Assembly: GCF_014656355.1 (NCBI RefSeq)
Contig: NZ_BNCG01000006.1
Span: 117,704-181,703, forward strand
Origin: Camelimonas fluminis
Lineage (GTDB): Bacteria > Pseudomonadota > Alphaproteobacteria > Rhizobiales > Beijerinckiaceae
Direction of reading: 5' to 3'
DNA: 64,000 bases
The position numbers and the translations under genes were made by a program. Below, piece by piece: positions 59,324 to 64,000 of the stretch (position 1 is the first letter of the stretch; each line of letters begins with the position of its first letter). The notes below the pieces were generated by a model. The model did not search any database, was not told the DNA's origin, and worked only from the letters and a program-made list of their open reading frames with translations.

Positions 59324-59887
59324 CGTTATGTTCTCCAGCAATGACAAACCATGTCCCATGTTGCTGGCTGCGATCCGCAATCCGGTCCTCAAGCAGGAGG
59401 CCGCGCCGCAGCCAGGCGCGGTGGGGTGCGCCTGGGTCCATGATTTCTGCGGCGAAGCTGAGGCAGACTGGCTCACGAAAGATGGAGCGCCAGATTGCAG
59501 GGGCATCGCCGCGCCGGAGGCCCCGGCAAAATCCACTGCTGAAGCGGATTTTCGTTCTGTGTTTTGAACGGCCGCGTTTTCTTGCGGCGAAGCCGTGTCG
59601 ACCTCGCCGGAAAACGCTCTCGCGCCGCAATTCCGCTGAGGCAGGCGGCCTGGGGAGGCAGCAGTCGACGCCACTATCGGACAACGAGCTCCACGGTTCA
59701 TGACGTTACGGACGTGAACCGCGTGCACAATGCGCCGGCCCGCAAGGACGGCGCTTCCGGCAAGGCGCAGTTCATCGGGAGCATCCTGGGTGACCCAGGC
59801 GGCGCATATTGCAGGCGGCCTGAAGCGCTTTTGTCCGGCGGCCGGAGAGCAAATGCCCCTGAGGAGCAGGTTTGCGGCGTCTGACAA
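59324..59887. other. gap between the lipoprotein and amidohydrolase genes
   Basis: About 560 bases, with several short frames on both strands but no start, ribosome-binding site or family support. I see nothing definite. Confidence 0.4.
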
Positions 59888-61639
59888 TCAGCCGGAGTAT
59901 CGCTGTTTGCCGTCCATCCAGGTTTCGCTGACCTTTATCTTGCCAATGGCGTTCTTTGTGGTCAGGGGATTTTCTTCGAGGATTGTCAGATCGGCGAATT
60001 TTCCCGGTTCAATGCTGCCGGTCCGGTCGTCCGCATGGCACTGCCAGGCTGCGTCAAGGGTGACCGCGCGCAGGGCGGCCTCGACCGGAATGCGCTCATC
60101 AGGAAAGAAGACGCCGCCGCCCTCGTTCATGATGCGCGTCACCGCGTTCTCCATGTAGCGCAGCGGTTCGATGGGCGTGACGTTCCAGTCGGAATGGAGG
60201 GAGATCCGCAGTCCCGCCGCAAGGGCCGACGCGCAGGGGTCGTAGAAGCGCGCGCGCTCCGGACCGAAAATCCGCTCCTGGAAGGCCTTGCCCCACCAGT
60301 GAACGTGGCCGATCAAAAATGACGGCGACAGGCCAAGCGCTTTCATCCGGCCCATCTGCTCCGGATGCAGCATGCTGCAATGCTCGATGCGATGGCGCAG
60401 ATCATTCGCCGGCTTGCCCCGCAGCGCCGCGGCATACGCGTCGATGGTCGTGTCGATGGCCGCGTCGCCATTGGCGTGAACGCCGACCTGCCAGCCGCCA
60501 TCATTGGCGCGCCGGATCGTTTCCGTCATTTGCTCCAGCGAATAGTTGAGCGCCCCCCGCTTGTCTGAGTTGAGATAGTTTTCGCGCTGATACCCGGTCT
60601 GGGCCTGATTTGAACCGTCCGCCCATGCCTTGATGCCGGTGAGACGGAAGCGATCGTTGCCCTGGCCAGGCTTCAGGCCAATTTTCTCCCACTGGTCAAA
60701 AAGGGTCGAAATCAGCATGCCCTGATAGCGCACCGGCGCATCGCCGGCCACGACCGCCTCCAGGAGAGCCAGATCCCTGGGGCCTGCAAGAAGCCCAATG
60801 CCACAGTCATGAAACGAGGTGCAGCCGACCGACGCGGCCAGATCGAAAAGGCGGCGAACCCGCCTCTGGAACTCGGCGGCGGAGGGCTGCGGCATCTGTT
60901 TGATGAACAGCGCCTGGGCCGCCATTTCTTCCAGCCGGCCGGTCAGATTGCCGTTGGCGTCCCGGTCGAAACGGGCGCCATCAGGGTCAGGCGTGTCGCG
61001 GGTGACCCCCGCCAGCTTCAGGGCGACGCTGTTGACATAGGCGATGTGGCCGTTGCTCTCCTGGATGAAGAGGGGGTTATCAGGCGCCAGCGCGTCCAGA
61101 TCCGCCAGGGTCGGCACCTTGGCCCCCCGCGTGATGCTGGGATCGAACTGCTGGGCCTGGATCCAGTCGCCGGGTTTGGCCTGGCTGACGCCGGCCCGCA
61201 ACTTCTCAACAACGGTGGCGAAGTCCGGGGTGATGATCGGGCTGAGATTGATCCAGTTGTCGAACGCCACGAACACAAAATGGGCGTGAGGCTCCACAAA
61301 GCCGGGCAACATGGTGCGGCCCTTGAGATTAACGGCCCGGGTTTTTGGCCCCGCCAATCCCTCGATATCCTGCTTGCGCCCCACCGCGACGATCCGCCCG
61401 CCACGGATCGCCACCGCTTCTGCCTGAGCCGCGCCGGCGTTCATCGTGAGTATCGGGCCACTGTGAAAAATGACGTCAGCGGGCCCCGCAGTTCCCTGGT
61501 CCGGCGCTGCAAGGGCGGGGCCTGTCGCGGATGCGGCAAAAGCAGAGGTCGCCGCGACGCTCATGTATTTCAGGAAGTCGCGCCGCGAAGCGGCATTGCG
61601 GATGATGGCCAGCTGACCAGGGTTGCAGGCGATACACAT
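59888..61639 (-). CDS. Tat-exported amidohydrolase (YtcJ-like, amidohydrolase family 3)
   Basis: This 583-residue protein starts MCIACNP and has a twin-arginine signal, SRRDFLKYMSV, at 18-28. The amidohydrolase metal motifs are LPGFVEPHAHF (with H-x-H), GVHANGDAAI, HRIEHCSMLHPEQM and LHSDWNVTPIEPL, and the C-terminal cap includes GSIEPGKFADLTILEENPL. It hydrolyses amide or imide bonds with one or two metals in the periplasm. The substrate is unknown. The start at 61639 has a GGGAG site; 61654 lacks one. Expression signals lie toward the A+T-rich tract. Confidence 0.88.
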   Translation of the reverse strand: MCIACNPGQLAIIRNAASRRDFLKYMSVAATSAFAASATGPALAAPDQGTAGPADVIFHSGPILTMNAGAAQAEAVAIRGGRIVAVGRKQDIEGLAGPKTRAVNLKGRTMLPGFVEPHAHFVFVAFDNWINLSPIITPDFATVVEKLRAGVSQAKPGDWIQAQQFDPSITRGAKVPTLADLDALAPDNPLFIQESNGHIAYVNSVALKLAGVTRDTPDPDGARFDRDANGNLTGRLEEMAAQALFIKQMPQPSAAEFQRRVRRLFDLAASVGCTSFHDCGIGLLAGPRDLALLEAVVAGDAPVRYQGMLISTLFDQWEKIGLKPGQGNDRFRLTGIKAWADGSNQAQTGYQRENYLNSDKRGALNYSLEQMTETIRRANDGGWQVGVHANGDAAIDTTIDAYAAALRGKPANDLRHRIEHCSMLHPEQMGRMKALGLSPSFLIGHVHWWGKAFQERIFGPERARFYDPCASALAAGLRISLHSDWNVTPIEPLRYMENAVTRIMNEGGGVFFPDERIPVEAALRAVTLDAAWQCHADDRTGSIEPGKFADLTILEENPLTTKNAIGKIKVSETWMDGKQRYSG

Positions 61640-61774
61640 GCGCACGTCTCCCATATCAGGCGAAAACGTCGAACGCCCCAGATAGCCGCCCCATGGCCGC
61701 CCGGGATTTACAGGATCGCAAAGCTAAGGCTTGGGAATTGTTTCTGCAACCTCTTCCGCGTCGTCTGTGATGGC

Positions 61775-62050
61775 GGGTTAATATTTAGAAGACGACTGTG
61801 GGTAGTTTATTCGGGTGACAACGTCGTGTTGGGGTGATTTATATAATGAAATTATTTAATGTAAATTAGATAGAGAAAATAAAATTAATATAAATTTATA
61901 GAATAATTAATGCACATTATCAATCATATAATTGACCTATAATATTGAATTAGTTTATTGATAATTAATATCAAGTATTTTTAGAGAGACATTTTGATAC
62001 ATTATTGTATATGGCAATAATGTATTTTCTCCGTGTTACAGCATGAATTT
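61775..62050. other. strongly A+T-rich tract with a palindrome
   Basis: About 270 bases of mostly A and T in an otherwise G+C-rich window contain no ORF. At 61997-62025 an 11-bp perfect inverted repeat, ATACATTATTG with CAATAATGTAT, surrounds a 7-base loop. Composition and position next to a tRNA gene suggest foreign or regulatory DNA. Confidence 0.7.
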
Positions 62051-62140
62051 ATCGCTACCGGCTGGGTCTAGTGATTTTTCTCATCATTTCATCTCACTCC
62101 ACGATGATGTGTTGCGGAGCGTGAGGTTTCGCTGCAGGCC

Positions 62141-62192
62141 CAGCGCCCAGCGCCCAGCGCCCAGCGCCCAGCGCCCAGCGCCCAGCGCCCAG
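62141..62192. repeat. heptanucleotide tandem repeat (CAGCGCC)x7
   Basis: Seven perfect tandem copies of a 7-base unit plus three bases lie about 215 bases before the tRNA gene and outside any supported gene. Confidence 0.92.
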
Positions 62193-62406
62193 TCTGGTGT
62201 CCGTCGCTCATCGAAATGCGGGGAGCGTTTCGGCATGGACCCTTCCGCCAAATGCAGGGCGTTGCGCCTGAGTTCGTTTGTTTCGCTACGCAACGGCTGG
62301 CCGCAAGGCCAGAGCTGGCTTATCAACACCCCTGGCGACGCCCCGCGCTGGATATCGATACAGCGATTGCGGAAGGGGCGATGCTCGGATAATGTCCGCT
62401 CCGTTA

Positions 62407-62483
62407 GCGCCCGTAGCTCAGCTGGATAGAGCGTTGCCCTCCGAAGGCAAAGGTCACACGTTCGAATCGTGTCGGGCGCGCCA
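62407..62483 (+). tRNA. tRNA-Arg (anticodon CCG)
   Basis: This 77-base cloverleaf has an acceptor stem GCGCCCG (62407-62413) pairing with CGGGCGC (62473-62479), a D-arm with AGCTCAGCTGGATAGAGC and an anticodon loop CTCCGAA giving CCG. The T-loop is GTTCGAATC and CCA is encoded. It reads the CGG codon. Confidence 0.95.
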
Positions 62484-62926
62484 ACAAATTCAATCACTTA
62501 GTTGGTTGGTTGGCCCACTTCCCACATAAGTATCCCACACATTACTAGTCTCGAATCTGTTGAGCGCCCGACCTGATGGGGGCTGCGGAAGTGTGCTGAC
62601 GAAGCGCCGTGCGCTCATGCTGGCGTGGGATCAGTTCTGCAACATCGGGTCGGTCCGTGATGGCAATCCAGCCGCGCCAAGCCGGACCGAACCCGTGGAA
62701 CGATCAAAAAGCCAAATCTGGGAAAAGTCGAATTTTGCCCTGGTGAGAAAAAAAATCTGCGCGTGGCCCCACAGCGCGGCCCTCCTCTCCCGGCCTCTTG
62801 GAGATTGCCCCTTATCCCCTTTTGCATCGATAGCGCGCCGGAACTGCCGGAAAACCGTGCAAGCGCAAGCACTCACATCAATGGTCGCGCGCTACAGTTT
62901 CCGACATCAGCGCCCTTGGGGCGGGC
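62484..62926. other. gap between tRNA-Arg and the S8 peptidase remnant
   Basis: About 440 bases with no supported gene. Composition is lower in G+C than the core region (for example AAAAAAAATC near 62750). No integrase gene or second copy of the tRNA 3' end was found within the window. Confidence 0.4.
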
Positions 62927-63897
62927 TCATACGATATTCACGGCGGCGTTGAGGTTGTTGATGGCTACCCCGACCTCGGCATAGAGATCTGCGTTGTTGT
63001 TGCCTGCATCAATCTCCACGATTAGCGCAAACCGGGCGACACAATCCTGCGGATCCGGAACGGTCTTGGTTTTCCACCAACCTGCAACAGGATGTATCGC
63101 GATCAGATTGCGGCGCGCCAGATCGGATGCAGGGCAAACAAGTTCATCAATGTGCAGTGATCCAACATCCCGGCGGTTTCGACCGAAGATCCAGTTGTCG
63201 TCCTCCTCTACAACCGGACCTTCCGGCTGCTCGGCAGCTTTGCTGATCCGGGCCAAAAACGTGCCTTGGTCCTCGTTGGGCCGGTTGAGCTTAAAACGCA
63301 GATTGTGTGATGCGTATCGGAATTTGGAACCACGCGCTGGCTCGGCGGGGTTCGGTTCGATGAAAGTACTGAGCGCCACGCGCAACGTTATAGGGACATC
63401 AACAAGCTTCCGTAGTTCCTCAATCGGCCAAGGCAGCTGGAACAACTTCATGGCGTTGTGAACGTGCTGTTGCGATGGCTTGTCTGCCTTTCGATACGGC
63501 CTGATCGTGTCTTGAACGATGAGGGTTAGGGCATTCGAAGCACTCCGGCGCGCCCGATCAAGGTCGGGAACGCCGTAGCCATAACGCTTGAATAGCCGCC
63601 CATAATCCCCCTTGACCGGGTTGGTAGGCAAATGGCTCCTCATCTGAGGGGTCCAGCGGGCAGAAGAAACGAATAGGGCGCGAATGGTTTCCGGCCAAAG
63701 ATCGGGATAATCCGACCAGATGTCGGTTATGGCCCGTGCTGCCAGCGCCGTGGCGCCGCTTGTTTCGCCAGTGGTGGTGAAAGCGCGGAATGGGTACTGG
63801 TGATCAGTGGTAAGAAGCGATAGCGCCGGGTGCTTCATCGGCGGCGGCGGGCCATCCACCAGCCAGTTGCCGCCCTCGAATACAACATCGGGCTTTA
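62927..63897 (-). pseudogene. S8 (subtilase) family peptidase, 5'-truncated by an IS end
   Basis: About 320 C-terminal residues remain. The frame is open from the IS boundary: KPDVVFEGGNWLVDGPPPPM, then TTTGETSGATALAARAITDIW. The second segment carries the catalytic serine context (G-E-T-S-G-A-T in place of GTSMAxP) followed by PDLWPETIRALFVSSARW. The remaining 200 residues are a C-terminal domain unlike classical subtilisins. The Asp and His parts of the triad would lie upstream and are lost to the IS. This S8 subfamily is seen in islands, often next to an AAA ATPase gene (inference; that partner is not in the window). Codon use is less G+C-biased than in the core genes. Confidence 0.7.
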
Positions 63898-64000
63898 GAG
63901 CGTTTTTCGATCATTCCGGCTCATATCCGCATGAAACGAAGTTTGTGGCTCGACAGATTGTCCATGATAACGATGTCGCCGGGGCGTAGTTCGGGTACGA
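63898..64000 (-). mobile_element. IS630-family element end with partial transposase
   Basis: On the minus strand the last bases encode VPELRPGDIVIMDNLSSHK, the second-aspartate motif of the IS630 DDE transposase. A stop then comes six codons later, so about the last 100 residues normally present are missing. The left edge GAGCGTTTTTCGATCATTC follows a TA dinucleotide at 63896-63897, the target of IS630 elements, and looks like the terminal repeat. The element continues past the window end. Confidence 0.7.

Noticed and set aside
62141..62192. Tandem repeat as a CRISPR array
   Set aside because: The unit is 7 bases with no spacers and no cas genes are near.
62084..62497. 137-residue minus-strand ORF containing GAPDTIRTCDLCLRRATLYP
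   Set aside because: This is the well-known spurious protein made by reading the complement of tRNA-Arg, extended through the heptamer repeat. It is not a gene.
62927..63859. The S8 peptidase as a complete 310-residue gene starting at GTG 63859
   Set aside because: The frame and homology-like sequence continue upstream to the IS boundary, and the Asp and His regions of the triad are absent, so the gene is truncated.

Overview
The window reads as one chromosomal segment of an aerobic, G+C-rich alphaproteobacterium, most likely of the order Hyphomicrobiales (Rhizobiales). The evidence is gene content and order: a DUF1465/RcdA-type protein beside a cysteine-free ribosomal protein L31, a DUF4164 gene with zapA followed by 6S RNA and the 5-formyltetrahydrofolate cyclo-ligase gene, ruvCAB-ybgC-tolQRAB-pal-cpoB-tilS-ftsH-glmM in one run, and a serC leader RNA before serC-serA. 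I do not name a genus.

Layout. 1-9 kb: end of the DUF1465 gene, rpmE, an ABC exporter, a non-flagellar MotA/OmpA-like membrane pair, an inositol-monophosphatase family gene, and a Sel1-repeat/ThiE-like pair. 9-15.5 kb: a minus-strand carbon-metabolism block transcribed tkt, gap, a small coiled-coil membrane protein, pgk, class I fba. 15.8-18.5 kb: DUF4164-zapA, 6S RNA, a folate cyclo-ligase and a YmdB-type phosphodiesterase. 18.7-23.7 kb: Dps, YebC, RuvC-RuvA-RuvB and a YbgC thioesterase. 24.3-36.6 kb: an orphan periplasmic binding protein, then the Tol-Pal envelope machine, tilS, ftsH and glmM.

37-44 kb is more mosaic. It holds an outer-membrane barrel protein with a long perfect hairpin in front, an A+T-rich gap, an unusual gene fusing a polytopic membrane domain to a NadD-like nucleotidyltransferase with an overlapping GNAT acyltransferase, and the serC-serA serine operon. 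44-52.9 kb carries a class II aldolase-like gene, stress-type small proteins (CsbD, DUF4337), a minus-strand set of binding protein, thiolase and thioesterase, and the start of an iron-uptake operon. 50.7-53.9 kb is a complete FtrABCD-type system (P19 protein, cupredoxin, FTR1 permease, polyferredoxin). 54-61.6 kb has a lipase-like hydrolase, a DoxX-like protein, a divergent nitroreductase/LysR pair, a glycine-zipper lipoprotein and a Tat-exported amidohydrolase.

At the right end the base composition changes abruptly. A strongly A+T-rich tract of about 270 bp with an 11-bp palindrome and a 7-bp tandem repeat precede a tRNA-Arg(CCG) gene. Past the tRNA lies a subtilase-family (S8) peptidase gene whose 5' part is cut off by an IS630-type element end. 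This looks like the edge of an integrated island. The least explained item in the window is the membrane nucleotidyltransferase/GNAT pair at 38.4-40.2 kb. The S8 peptidase remnant is the best hint of an accessory, possibly defence-type, locus extending beyond the window.
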